A stretch of 64,000 nt of DNA from Clavibacter sp. GTDB lineage: Bacteria > Actinomycetota > Actinomycetes > Nanopelagicales > Nanopelagicaceae. The notes under the pieces are model-generated. The model did not search any database, had not been told where the DNA came from, and saw nothing but the letters and a program-made list of their open reading frames with translations. Below are positions 46,798 through 56,694 of this stretch, one piece after another; within the stretch, counting starts at the first letter, position 1; each line of letters starts with the position of its first letter. A program made the position numbers and the translations under genes. The stretch spans positions 124,001 through 188,000 of the forward strand of contig BGOH01000001.1 in assembly GCA_003569145.1 (NCBI GenBank), written 5' to 3'.

Positions 46798-49607
46798 CTA
46801 GCTACATCCTGAAGTATTGCCACAACCTTCACAGACATAGCAGGCTCCTGAAGCTCTCATCTTTACGCCACAGGTAACACAGAGTGGAGCATCTGATTTA
46901 ACGCCAGCGATCTTCTCTAGCAGCTCTGTTGAAGAACCAATTTGGTGGAGGGAAGTATCAGCCTTTGCAGGCTTTGCAACTGGCGCGCTGGCCTTCTTCT
47001 CCTCAACTACCTCTATCTTTTCCTCAACAATTTGAGCATATTCACCGGTTTCAAGGGCTGCTGCTCGCTCTGCTGCGGTATAGATACCAAATGCTGCGCG
47101 CTCTTCATATGGCAGGTAATCAAGAGCAAGGCGGCGGAAGATGTAATCCATCATTGATTGGGCCATACGAATATCTGGATCATCAGTTATTCCTGCTGGC
47201 TCAAAGCGAGAGTTTGTGAACTTAGAAACATAGGTCTCTAGCGGCACTCCATATTGCAGACCGATTGATACTGCAATTGAGAAGACATCCATAACACCTG
47301 CAAGAGTTGAACCCTGCTTGCCAAGCTTTAAGAAGATCTCACCTAGCTGGCCATCTTCATAGGTACCAGCATTCATATAACCCTCTGCCCCGCCAACTGA
47401 GAACGAAGTTGTTCTTGATGGACGTGACTTTGGAAGGCGCTTACGAGTTGCAGGAGCAGGAGCTGCGCTTACCTGATCATCTTTGCCATTGTTCTTTGAT
47501 TTTGCATCAGAGAGTGGCTGACCAACTTTGCAACTATCGCGGTAAACAGCAAGAGCCTTAAGCCCTAACTTCCATCCTTCGTAATAAACCTCTTCAACAT
47601 CTTCAACGCTTGCATCAGCAGGAAGATTTACCGTCTTTGAGATAGCTCCAGAAAGGAATGGTTGGCAGGCAGCCATCATTCTCACATGGCCCATTGGCGC
47701 GATAGATCTTGTGCCAAGCGCGCAATCAAAGACATCGTAATGCTCAACCTTTAGCCCTGGAGCATCAACTACATGGCCATTAGCAGCGATGTATTCCACA
47801 ATCGCTTCAATGGTCTCATCGGTATAGCCCAACTTCTTTAGAGCTTGTGGGACGGTCTGGTTAACGATCTGGAGTGATCCTCCGCCAACCATCTTCTTAA
47901 ACTTAACGAGTGAGAAATCTGGCTCAATACCAGTGGTATCGCAATCCATCATCAAGCCGATAGTTCCAGTAGGTGCAAGAACTGATGCTTGAGCATTTCT
48001 CCAGCCATTCTTCTCACCAAGTGCAATACAGCTATCCCATTGCTTATTAGCCTCAGCTAAAACATCTCTATCAAGAGTTGAAACTGATTTAGCAGAAAGT
48101 GATGCGGCCTGGTGCTTCTTCATGACTCGAGTATGAGGAGCTGCATTTCTGGCATATCCCTCATATGGGCCAACGATTCCAGCTAGTTCAGCAGATCTGC
48201 GATATGAAGTTCCAGTCATAAGTGAGGTGATCGCTCCAGCTAGGGCTCTTCCGCCCTCTGAATCATAAGCAAGTCCTGATGCCATAAGAAGAGCGCCAAG
48301 GTTTGCATAACCAATTCCTAGTTGGCGATAGGCCCTTGTTGTTACGCCGATTGCCTCGGTTGGGAAATCTGCAAAACAAATTGAGATATCCATTGCAGTA
48401 ATGATCATCTCAACTGCCTTAACGAAGTTCTTTGCATCAAATGATCCATCGCTCTTTAAAAACTTCATAAGATTTAAAGAAGCAAGGTTGCATGAGGAGT
48501 TATCAAGTGACATATATTCCGAGCAAGGATTGGAGGCATTGATGCGACCGGTCTCAGGGCTGGTATGCCAATCATTGATTGTGGTGTCATATTGAATTCC
48601 AGGATCTGCGCAAGCCCAGGCAGCCTCTGCCATCTTGCGGAATAGTTGACGAGAATCAACCTCTTCATTACCTCACCTGTTGCGCGAGCTGTTAGACCAA
48701 ACTTGGCTCCGCTTTCATAGGCGCGCATAAATTCATCATTTACGCGAACTGAGTTATTGGCATTTTGATATTGCACAGAGATGATGTCTTTGCCACCAAG
48801 ATCCATATCAAAGCCAGCATCGCGAAGGGCGCGAATCTTGTCTTCTTCTCTTACCTTAGTTTCAATAAATTCTTCAATATCTGGGTGATCGATATCTAGA
48901 ACAACCATCTTGGCAGCTCTTCTAGTTGCGCCACCTGATTTGATTGTTCCAGCAGAGGAATCAGCCCCGCGCATAAATGAAACTGGGCCAGAGGCTGTGC
49001 CACCTGATTTCAATAGCTCTTTTGAGGAGCGAATCCGTGAGAGATTTAATCCAGCTCCTGATCCACCTTTGAAGATCATGCCCTCTTCGCGATACCAGTT
49101 AAGGATCGATTCCATCGTGTCATCAACTGAGAGGATGAAACAGGCAGATACTTGCTGCGGAGCTGATGTTCCTACGTTAAACCAGACTGGAGAGTTAAAG
49201 GAAAATACCTGGTGCAGGAGCATATAAGTTAATTCATGTTCAAAAATTTCAGCATCTTCTGGAGTTGCAAAATAACCATGTTCTTTTCCAGCTTTGGTGT
49301 AGGTAAGAACAACGCGATCGATAACTTGCTTTAATGAGTGCTCTCTATTTTCAGCTCCCACTGCGCCGCGGAAATACTTTGTTGTAACAATGGTTGAGGC
49401 ATTAACTGACCAGAAATCTGGATACTCAACGCCGCGTTGTTCAAAGACAACTTCGCCGCTCTTCCAGTTGGTCTGCACCACATCGCGTCTCTCCCAATTA
49501 ACGCCTTCATATGGGTGTTGACCAGCTGTGGTGTAAATCCGCTCCATACTTAAGCCTTTTTCTGACTTGGCTTTCCCCGATGGGCGATTGATTACTGTGT
49601 CCGACAT
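46798..49607 (-). CDS. nrdJ: Class II (B12-dependent) ribonucleotide reductase (frameshifted)
   Basis: Two frames (49607 to about 48665, then to 46798) form one NrdJ of about 936 residues. It reduces ribonucleotides with adenosylcobalamin. The N-part has FNSPVWFNVG, a Cys in VSACFILSVDD, and FKGGSGAGLNLSRIRS. The C-part has NPCSEYMSLDNSSCNLASLNL, PTGTIGLMMDCDTTGIEPD and a Cys-rich end (CVTCGVKMRASGACYVCEGC). At 48661-48668 the coding strand reads ATGAAGAGG where ATGGAAGAGG restores GEVMEEVDSRQLFRKMAEAAW. It follows nrdR on the same strand. Confidence 0.92.
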
Positions 49608-49709
49608 TTCTAATTTCTCCAGTTTCTTCTTGAATTTTTAATTTTGTTTTTAAAACTTTTCTATCTTTTTTTATTTAATTTTTTCTCTGCTATCTACTTA
49701 TCGGACTTT

Positions 49710-50210
49710 TCATTTAAGTTGCGGGGAGGCAACTTGAGATTCGCTCTCTATTTCTGACTTTTCGATCGGCAGGGCCCGGAGAAGAGCGATCTCGCCTTCG
49801 AAATCTTCAAGGGAGGAGAAGTTACGGTATACCGAGGCATAACGCAGGTAGGCGACCTCATCTAATTCGCGAAGTGGCGGCAAGATAGCCATGCCAACCT
49901 CTTGAGCTTCGATCTCTGCCTGTCCTGTGGAGCGCAGCGCCTCTTCAACCCTCATTGCTAGTAGCGCTAGATCATCATCATCAACTGGGCGGTTCTGGCA
50001 GGCCTTACGAACGCCGTTAATAACTTTCTCACGGCTAAAGGGCTCTGTTGCTCCACTGCGTTTGATAATCGAGAGAACTGCAGTTTCAGAGGTTGAAAAA
50101 CGCGAACCGCATTGGGTGCACTCTCTTCTTCGACGAATTGAGCTGCCTTCATCACTTGGACGCGAGTCAATGACTCGAGAATCCTCAAAACGACAGAAGG
50201 GGCAGTTCAC
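49710..50210 (-). CDS. nrdR: Transcriptional repressor NrdR
   Basis: A 166-residue zinc-ribbon plus ATP-cone repressor of ribonucleotide reductase genes. The zinc ribbon is [16 protein letters not shown] and [14 protein letters not shown], and the ATP-cone begins at about residue 45 ([24 protein letters not shown]). The start GTG 50210 is preferred because family members begin with the CPFC motif and GAGAGGA is placed about 10 bases upstream. A C-terminal Ser/Glu-rich tail is variable. nrdJ follows 102 bases later. Confidence 0.95.
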   Translation of the reverse strand: MNCPFCRFEDSRVIDSRPSDEGSSIRRRRECTQCGSRFSTSETAVLSIIKRSGATEPFSREKVINGVRKACQNRPVDDDDLALLAMRVEEALRSTGQAEIEAQEVGMAILPPLRELDEVAYLRYASVYRNFSSLEDFEGEIALLRALPIEKSEIESESQVASPQLK

Positions 50211-50275
50211 GGCGTGTCGTCCTCTCAATCCTGGGTATTTCCTGAAATCGGGTGTATTGGAGCCTTAGGTGCTAA

Positions 50276-50323
50276 CCACTACTTATGGAAGCATATCCTA
50301 AAACAACCCCAATATCTAGGGGT
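50276..50323 (-). promoter_or_regulatory. Tandem NrdR-box-like sites before nrdR
   Basis: A perfectly flanked palindrome ACCCCAATATCTAGGGGT at 50306-50323 and a weaker one CCACTACTTATGG at 50276-50288 lie in the 164-base spacer upstream of nrdR. Their centres are about 32 bases apart, close to three helical turns. This is the layout known for NrdR box pairs. They would make nrdR-nrdJ autoregulated. The second site is degenerate. Confidence 0.55.
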
Positions 50324-50374
50324 AAGAGTAAAGCAACGGTTGAGAGTTCCGCAACTTAAAAGATGTTTGAGCCT

Positions 50375-50758
50375 CTACGGGCGTGTCGGGATATAAATCT
50401 TCTGGCCAGCCTGGAGGTTTGGCGATTTCAAGTTATTGACTTCAACAATATCTGCAACCAAAGCTCGTCTATCAGCCTGCGGCGCGATCCCCTCAGCAAT
50501 CGACCAGAGGGTATCTCCTGGCTTCACGCTGATCTTCACATAAGGGCTAGAGATTGACTCGCTATTAGATCCTGCCGTTGCGCCATTAAAGGCGGCAAAG
50601 CCAGAGAGAAGCAGTATGGAGAGTGAAGAGATGACTGCCAACCTTGCTAGCCCTCGACCACGGGGGGTTAGTCGCAGAGCTGCTGGGCCTTGATTTATAG
50701 GGGTTTTCACGCGCCTGGCATCTTTAGCAAGGAACGGATTGATGGCGATCGTCGTCAT
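50375..50758 (-). CDS. LysM-domain membrane protein, SOS cell-division inhibitor candidate (ChiZ/YneA-like)
   Basis: A 127-residue protein with one transmembrane helix around residues 44-62 and a C-terminal LysM domain (VKISVKPGDTLWSIAEGIAP to LQAGQKIYIPTRP) outside the membrane. The start ATG 50758 has GGAGAG 6 bases upstream; ATG 50764 directly abuts it. The gene is divergent from lexA and has a good LexA box 56 bases upstream of the start. In Bacillus (YneA) and Mycobacterium (ChiZ/Rv2719c), the lexA-adjacent LysM protein delays division after DNA damage. That role is inferred here. Confidence 0.85.
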   Translation of the reverse strand: MTTIAINPFLAKDARRVKTPINQGPAALRLTPRGRGLARLAVISSLSILLLSGFAAFNGATAGSNSESISSPYVKISVKPGDTLWSIAEGIAPQADRRALVADIVEVNNLKSPNLQAGQKIYIPTRP

Positions 50759-50813
50759 CTTCATCTCTCCAGATACTTCTAGAACCGAGCTAATCAGAGA
50801 GTGGGGATACTCT

Positions 50814-50829
50814 TCGAACGTCTGTTCTA
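50814..50829. promoter_or_regulatory. LexA (SOS) box of the LysM gene
   Basis: TCGAAC-GTCT-GTTCTA matches the actinobacterial SOS consensus TCGAAC-N4-GTTCGA at all but one base. It lies 56 bases upstream of the LysM gene start and about 90 bases from lexA. Confidence 0.8.
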
Positions 50830-50871
50830 AGAGCAAAGGTACACCTACCCACCGACATCGGCAAGTTTTTT

Positions 50872-50887
50872 TAGAACATTTGTTTGA
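50872..50887. promoter_or_regulatory. LexA (SOS) box of lexA
   Basis: TAGAAC-ATTT-GTTTGA is a two-mismatch version of the SOS consensus, 32 bases upstream of the lexA start. A further degenerate half-site pair (GCAACTTTGTTC) lies at 50895-50906. It is suited to LexA autoregulation. Confidence 0.7.
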
Positions 50888-50918
50888 TTTCTTCGCAACT
50901 TTGTTCTAAACTCAACCC

Positions 50919-51590
50919 ATGAGCAAAAACCCTTCAAAGCTGACTGAACTGCCTGATGGCCCCGTTGATGAAAATGGCCTCACCCCAAGGCAGACCAAGA
51001 TCCTGCTAGCAATAAAAGAGGCGATGGAGACTAATGGCTATCCCCCTTCAATGCGTGAGATTGGTGAAGCCGCAGGGCTCTCCTCCCCATCAAGTGTTAA
51101 ATATCAATTAGAGGCACTTGAATCAAAAGGTTGGATCCGTCGCGACCCATCTCGCGGAAGAGCTCTAGAGGTTCTCACCCCAGGTGATGAAAGATTTGAA
51201 GACATTAAGCCAGAGAGAACTCATAACGTTCCATTAGTTGGTCGAATTGCAGCTGGTGGCCCAATTCTTGCAGAGCAAAATGTTGAAGAGCTCTTTCCTC
51301 TTCCTGCATCACTTGTTGGCGAGGGCGAACTATTCATGCTCAAAGTTGTTGGTGATTCAATGATTGATGCTGCAATCTGCGATGGAGATTATGTAGTTAT
51401 TCGCTCTCAGAAAGATGCTAATAAAGGTGAAATTGTTGCAGCGATGATAGATGGCGAGGCAACGGTTAAGACTTTAAGTAAAAAGAACGGTCAAATCTGG
51501 TTACTGCCAGCTAATGATAGCTACCAACCTATTGATGGAAATCAGGCAGAGATTCTTGGTGTGGTAACAGCTGTTCTTCGCTCGCTCTAA
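50919..51590 (+). CDS. lexA: LexA repressor
   Basis: A 223-residue SOS repressor. The N-terminal winged helix ([40 protein letters not shown]) is followed by the autocleavage site Ala112-Gly113 in GRIAAGG. The catalytic dyad is Ser147 ([14 protein letters not shown]) and Lys184 (EATVKTL). All catalytic parts are present. It ends three bases before the convergent hflX stop. Confidence 0.97.
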   Translation: MSKNPSKLTELPDGPVDENGLTPRQTKILLAIKEAMETNGYPPSMREIGEAAGLSSPSSVKYQLEALESKGWIRRDPSRGRALEVLTPGDERFEDIKPERTHNVPLVGRIAAGGPILAEQNVEELFPLPASLVGEGELFMLKVVGDSMIDAAICDGDYVVIRSQKDANKGEIVAAMIDGEATVKTLSKKNGQIWLLPANDSYQPIDGNQAEILGVVTAVLRSL

Positions 51591-51593
51591 ATA

Positions 51594-53057
51594 TTAATTA
51601 ACGGAGTACTTCTCAAGGGCGTGCGCTAAAGATCCATCAACCATGGCATGAAGCGATGTTCCTTCAGGTAAATACTCTTGACTTAATATCTCGCCATGTT
51701 CATGGATCTGACTAACTAAATCCCCTCTGTCATATGGAAGTACAGTTCTAATCTCAATCCTTGGCCTTGGAAGAGATGACTCAATAGCTCGGATGAGTTT
51801 TTCAATGCCAACTCCGCTATGAACTGAGATTAGATAAGCATCAGGTTCTTGAATCAATACCTGAGCAATCACTTCTGGATCTGCGATATCTGCCTTATTT
51901 AACGCGATAATTTCCGGAATTTTTGCTCCCCCAATATCAGCTATTACCCCTCTAACTGCCTTTATCTGACCTAGAGGATCTGGATGTGAGCCATCAACTA
52001 CATGAACGATTACATCAGCTCCTGAGACCTCCTCCAGCGTTGATTTGAAGGCATCAATTAAGTCATGGGGCAGGTGTTTAACAAATCCCACAGTGTCAGT
52101 TAGCGTGTAGGTGCGACCATCACTTGTCTCTGAGCGTCTAACCGTTGGATCAAGAGTTGCAAAGAGAGCGTTCTGCACTAAAACTCCAGCATTAGTTAAA
52201 CGATTTAATAGCGATGATTTGCCAGCATTGGTATATCCCGCAATTGCAACAGAGGGAATTGAATTTCTCTTACGCTCTTGTCTCTTGGTATCACGGGCGA
52301 CTTTCATATCGCCAATCTCCCTGCGAAGCTTTGACATCTTGTCGCGGATTCTGCGGCGATCAACCTCTATCTTTGTTTCACCAGGTCCGCGCCCACCAAT
52401 TCCACCTGCCTGGCGAGATAGTGAATCACCCCAACCGCGAAGTCTGGGCAACATATAACTCATTTGAGCTAACTCAACTTGGGCCTTACCCTCTTTGCTC
52501 TTGGCATGTTGCGCGAAAATATCCAATATCAGCGCAGTTCGATCAACTACTTTGACTTTCACCTTATCTTCTAAATTTCTTAGTTGAGAGGGACTTAACT
52601 CGCCATCGCAGACAACGGTATCGGCCCCTGTTGATTTAACAATTGCCTTTAACTCGCTAACTTTTCCAGAGCCGATAAAGGTTGCTGGATCTGGTTTATC
52701 ACGGCGTTGAATAAGGGCATCTAATACCTTTGATCCGGCTGTCTCAGCTAGCGCTGCAAGCTCCTCCATAGAGTTCTCTGCATCTTTAACACTTCCCTCG
52801 GTCCAAACTCCAACAAGAATTACTCGCTCAAGTCTTAATTGGCGATATTCGGCCTCAGAGATATCACTTAACTCAGTTGAGAGGCCAATAACTCTTCGCA
52901 GCGCCTGTCTATCACTTAAATCCTGCTGCGTTGATTGATATGAATCAGGGATAAAAATCTCAGAGTCAAACTCTGCTGCCACCTGCTGGCTCTCAGAGAT
53001 TAAATCTTCTATCTCTGGCAGCTCTTTTTTCTTAGCCAAGATAGGGCTCCAGATCAA
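51594..53057 (-). CDS. hflX: GTPase HflX
   Basis: A 487-residue ribosome-associated GTPase. The N-terminal HflX domain carries ERVILVGVW and FIGSGKVSELKAIV near 130, followed by MLPRLRGWGDSLSRQAGGIGGRGPGETKIEVDRRRI near 210-245. The G-domain has the P-loop GYTNAGKSSLLNRL, DTVGFVKHLPHDLIDAFKSTLEEV and the NKAD-type loop NKADIAD. The start is uncertain: ATG 53057 overlaps dapF by 26 bases; TTG 53039 would cut that. The usual actinobacterial order dapF-hflX is kept. Confidence 0.95.
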   Translation of the reverse strand: MIWSPILAKKKELPEIEDLISESQQVAAEFDSEIFIPDSYQSTQQDLSDRQALRRVIGLSTELSDISEAEYRQLRLERVILVGVWTEGSVKDAENSMEELAALAETAGSKVLDALIQRRDKPDPATFIGSGKVSELKAIVKSTGADTVVCDGELSPSQLRNLEDKVKVKVVDRTALILDIFAQHAKSKEGKAQVELAQMSYMLPRLRGWGDSLSRQAGGIGGRGPGETKIEVDRRRIRDKMSKLRREIGDMKVARDTKRQERKRNSIPSVAIAGYTNAGKSSLLNRLTNAGVLVQNALFATLDPTVRRSETSDGRTYTLTDTVGFVKHLPHDLIDAFKSTLEEVSGADVIVHVVDGSHPDPLGQIKAVRGVIADIGGAKIPEIIALNKADIADPEVIAQVLIQEPDAYLISVHSGVGIEKLIRAIESSLPRPRIEIRTVLPYDRGDLVSQIHEHGEILSQEYLPEGTSLHAMVDGSLAHALEKYSVN

Positions 53058-53837
53058 AGTCTTTTAGTAGTACTGCAGGGCCAGTTAGCGTGGCATTGGA
53101 GTGTGGATCAATTTCTACAACCAACCTTCCACCTGGTGGATTAATCACCCATTTAGCTGGCAATTTCATCCCCTTCTTTAAAGTTGCAGCTAGAGCAACT
53201 GCGCAGGTTCCAGTTCCGCAAGATCTGGTCTCACCACTTCCCCGCTCATGAACTCTCATTGCAAGTTCGCCATTTTCAAGAAATTGAACAAATTCAACGT
53301 TAACGCCCTCTGGATACTCCTCTTTCGGGCGAACCACTGGCGGATCCTTTAAATCACCGACATCATCTAGCGAATCAACAAAGACCACGGCATGGGGATT
53401 TCCGATATTTAAGTTATAACCACTCCAGACTTTGCCATTATTGGCAGCTGTAATTTCGCCATCGATTACTTCAACTTGTCCCATATTTACACTGATATCT
53501 CCTGCCACATCAGCGCTTAAATACTTAGCCCCATCACGAGTTAGTATTGAAAATATCCCAGCGCCTTGATGGCCTCTATCTACTAAATACCGAGCCATAA
53601 CTCTGATGCCATTGCCACACATCTCAGCAAGGGAGCCATCTGCATTCCGATAATCCATAAACCATTTACCATCGCGCTTTATTATTCGAATTAGCCCATC
53701 TGCGCCAATGCCGCTTGCTCTATTGCAGATCGCTGCAGTCTGTTTTGAAGAGAGATTATTTTATCATCTGGATCAAAGAGGATTACAAAGTCATTCTCAG
53801 TGCCATGGCCATAGGTGGCGGTAAGAGGAGCTTTCAT
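53032..53837 (-). CDS. dapF: Diaminopimelate epimerase (frameshifted)
   Basis: The open frame 53032-53658 begins inside the protein (MDYRNADGSLAEMCGNGIR). The missing N-terminus is encoded upstream as MKAPLTATYGHGTENDFVIL from ATG 53837, then CNRASGIGADGLIRI in another frame. One added base in the TTTT run at 53743-53746 restores a 268-residue epimerase with both catalytic Cys regions (CGNGIR; ETRSCGTGTCAVALAA). It converts LL- to meso-diaminopimelate for peptidoglycan and lysine. Its ATG overlaps the miaA stop (ATGA). Confidence 0.93.
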
Positions 53838-54745
53838 CTAGGGCTAATAGTAGAGGAGATGATTTCTTCAAGCATTTGCTGCCTTGAACCACCCTTAATC
53901 CAAGTAATTCGCTCATCTCTTGAAAACCAGGTCTCCTGCCTTCTGGCATATTGCCTAGTTGCCCGTTTTGTTTCCTCTTTCGCTTCGCTCTGACTTAACT
54001 CGCCTTTGGCAAACTTAATTACCTGGGCATAGCCAAGGGCGGCTTGAGCTGTTCTTGCCTCCAATAACCCTTGAGAAATAAGGCCTTTAACCTCATCTAC
54101 TAGCCCTTCATCCCACATCTTTTCAACTCGAGCATCGATGCGAGATGCAAGAGTTGAGCGCTCCATAACAAGTCCAAATTGTTTTGCATGTGGGTATTTA
54201 CTACTTCCAGCCCTTGGCAGATTTGCGGTGTAGGGCTTGCCAGTTAATTCAATTACTTCAAGTGCTCGCACAACTCTTCTTAAATTCTCCTTAGGAATTG
54301 CAGCTGCTGCTGCGGGATCTAACTTAGCAAGCCTTTGATGCATAACATCCTGACCCAACTCCTGTCCTTGTTTAGCTATCTTCTCTCTAAGCGCTGGATC
54401 AGTATCTGGAAAATTAAGATCATCTAAAATTGCTTTGATATAGAGCCCAGTTCCGCCAACAACAATTGCTGGTTTATCTAGCTCTAAGAGCTGATCAATT
54501 ATATTTCTAGCATCGATTTGATACTGAGCAACAGATGCCTCTTGATTAACCCTTAAAACATCAAGTAAGTGATGCGGGATTCCTCGCCGCTTACTAAGTG
54601 GCAGCTTTGCCGTTCCAATATCCATGCCTTTATAGAGCTGCATTGAATCGGCATTTACTATCTCGCCCCCAACAGCCTCAGCAAGTGATAAAGCTAAATC
54701 ACTTTTTCCAGTGGCAGTTGCTCCGCAGATAACAATGACGCTCAT
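53834..54745 (-). CDS. miaA: tRNA dimethylallyltransferase
   Basis: A 303-residue enzyme that prenylates A37 of UNN-reading tRNAs. The P-loop GATATGKSDLAL, NADSMQLYKGMDIGTAK, the HHLLDVL motif, VVGGTGLYIKAIL and the C-terminal RRQETWFSRDERITWI are intact. It overlaps the corrected end of miaB by ATGA and dapF by ATGA, so miaB-miaA-dapF are a tightly coupled set. MiaB acts on the product of MiaA. Confidence 0.96.
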   Translation of the reverse strand: MSVIVICGATATGKSDLALSLAEAVGGEIVNADSMQLYKGMDIGTAKLPLSKRRGIPHHLLDVLRVNQEASVAQYQIDARNIIDQLLELDKPAIVVGGTGLYIKAILDDLNFPDTDPALREKIAKQGQELGQDVMHQRLAKLDPAAAAAIPKENLRRVVRALEVIELTGKPYTANLPRAGSSKYPHAKQFGLVMERSTLASRIDARVEKMWDEGLVDEVKGLISQGLLEARTAQAALGYAQVIKFAKGELSQSEAKEETKRATRQYARRQETWFSRDERITWIKGGSRQQMLEEIISSTISPR

Positions 54746-56162
54746 TTAGAGTGAACGCTCTTTAGAGTCGGCATTCCTAGCGCTACTCCTTTTGTTTCTG
54801 CCTCAGCCTTTCTGGCGCTAAAAGCATCTCCGCCTCGAGTTGGGCGAATGCTTACACTCTGGCTATCTCCAAGGATGAAGTGAGCCTTGCTTCTTTAATA
54901 GTTAACTCAGCAATATCTCCTGGCCGAGCAGTTGCTGGAGCTTCAAAGTGAACCAGACGAAAATCTCTACTCTTTCCAGTTGCGCTAGAGCCATCAATAT
55001 CAGTGATTAAAACTTCAACTCTTTTGCCAAGTACTTCATTATTGACCCTGGCTGCAATTTGATTTATCTGCTGGTGGAGGCGGTCATAGCGCTGGGCAAC
55101 GATCTGTTCTGGAATCTGATTATCCATAACAGCAGCTGGGGTGCCTGGGCGCTTTGAATACTTAAAGCTATATGCAGCAAGAAAGCCAACCTCGCTACAT
55201 AAATCAAGTGTTGCTTGAAAATCTGCTTCGCTCTCGCCAGGAAATCCCACAATGACATCAGTAGTAATAGTTGCGTTAGGAAGAGCGCTTCGAACTTTGC
55301 TAATGATTGAGCGATAGCGATCAACTCGATAGGAGCGGCGCATCGCTGCCAAGATTGCATCAGATCCAGATTGCAGTGGCATATGAAGATGGGGCATCAC
55401 ATTTTTTGTCTCAGCCATTGCTTGGATTACATCATCGGTGAAATCTCTTGGATGAGGAGACATAAAGCGCACTCGCTCTAGGCCCTCAATTTCGCCGCAG
55501 GCTCTAAGTAATTTGGCAAAGGCTCCCCGATCGCCAAAGTCCACACCATAGGCATTTACATTCTGGCCTAGAAGAGTTATCTCAATAACTCCATCTGCAA
55601 CAAGAGCTCTAATCTCACTTAATATCTCAGCGCTACTTCGATCTTTCTCTCTGCCTCGAAGCGCTGGAACGATGCAGAAGGTGCAGGTGTTATTACATCC
55701 AACTGATATTGAAACCCAAGCTGAAAATGGTGAGTGGCGACGAGCTGGAAGAGTAGAGGGAAAGTGCTCTAGCGATTCCTTAATTTCAATCTGCGCTCTT
55801 TTTTCAACCCTTGCTCTCTCAAGGAGAGCGGGAAGTGAGCCCATATTGTGAGTTCCAAAAACCACATCAACATAGGGGGCTTTCTCCAAAATCACTGACT
55901 TATCTTTTTGAGCAAGACAGCCACCGATTGCTATCTGCAACTCTGGTCTTAACTTCTTTTCCGGCGCGAGGAAACTTAGGTGGCCATATAACTTGTTATC
56001 TGCATTTTCTCTAACTGCGCAGGTATTAAAGACGATTAGATCAGGATCAGATCCATCTGCCGCAGGGACATATCCGGCAGCATCGAGTGAGCCTGCAATA
56101 CGTTCTGAGTCATGAACGTTCATCTGGCAGCCCAGAGTTTGAATTACATAGGTACGGCTCAC
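54742..56162 (-). CDS. miaB: tRNA-2-methylthio-N6-dimethylallyladenosine synthase (frameshift near 3' end)
   Basis: A radical-SAM methylthiotransferase that modifies i6A37 in tRNA. It has the N-terminal [14 protein letters not shown], the second cluster Cys (FNTCAVREN), the radical-SAM motif CNNTCTFC and a TRAM end ([13 protein letters not shown]-like). GTG 56162 ([15 protein letters not shown]) is the proper start. The frame closes at 54852, but the next frame continues with [16 protein letters not shown] and GVALGMPTL, the C-terminus usual in actinobacterial MiaB, to a stop at 54742. One base is missing near 54864-54873. Corrected length is 473 residues. Confidence 0.93.
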
Positions 56163-56196
56163 CAGCGAATCGTACCTATCTATCTCTAGAGCTAAT

Positions 56197-56694
56197 TTAT
56201 GAGCGCGAAATCCCCAGCTCTGCCAATACTCGAGAGACAACATGGCCAGAAAATCCTCGCCTTGATAAGGCGCCATGTAATCTGCGGTATGCCACCTCAG
56301 GTGCAAGGCTAGTAACTGCTCTCGCCTTACGTTCGGCGAAAGTCATCGCATTGGCAAACTCTTCATCATCGCTGATATCACTTGTGATCCACTCAATTAT
56401 CTCTGGCGAGATTCCTTTTGAACGCAGCTCTCCGCTAATTATTCGCTTTGAGACCTTCTTAGTTCTCTGCCGTGATTCACTCCAATAGCGAGCAAACTCA
56501 TGATCATTGATAAAGCCTTGCTCGGCGAGGCGAAAGAGAACTGCGTTTGCAACCTCTTCTTCAATGCCGCGAGATTTGAGAAGCTTAAAGAGCTCCCCCC
56601 TACTTTTTGCCCTTCGACCAAGTGCCATAAGGGCAATGGTCTGAGCTACTTGGTAGGGGTCGCTCTCAACTTCTACTGAATTAGAACTCGACAT
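56197..56694 (-). CDS. recX: Regulatory protein RecX
   Basis: A 165-residue helical protein that modulates RecA filaments. It has three helical repeats ([41 protein letters not shown] is the first). The start ATG 56694 ([10 protein letters not shown]) overlaps the recA stop by 14 bases, so recX is translated with recA. A farther upstream ATG would extend into recA and is not needed. Confidence 0.93.
   Translation of the reverse strand: MSSSNSVEVESDPYQVAQTIALMALGRRAKSRGELFKLLKSRGIEEEVANAVLFRLAEQGFINDHEFARYWSESRQRTKKVSKRIISGELRSKGISPEIIEWITSDISDDEEFANAMTFAERKARAVTSLAPEVAYRRLHGALSRRGFSGHVVSRVLAELGISRS

Noticed and set aside
48474-48680. Programmed frameshift or split-subunit design in nrdJ
   Set aside because: No slippery heptamer or stimulatory structure is evident. 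A single added G gives the standard protein, and several neighbouring genes show the same kind of loss.
49608-49709. A/T-rich stretch between nrdR and nrdJ as a possible origin-like or binding region
   Set aside because: It has no repeats of defined spacing and no DnaA-box cluster. It is best read as an A-rich mRNA leader with a GGAG ribosome binding site for nrdJ.
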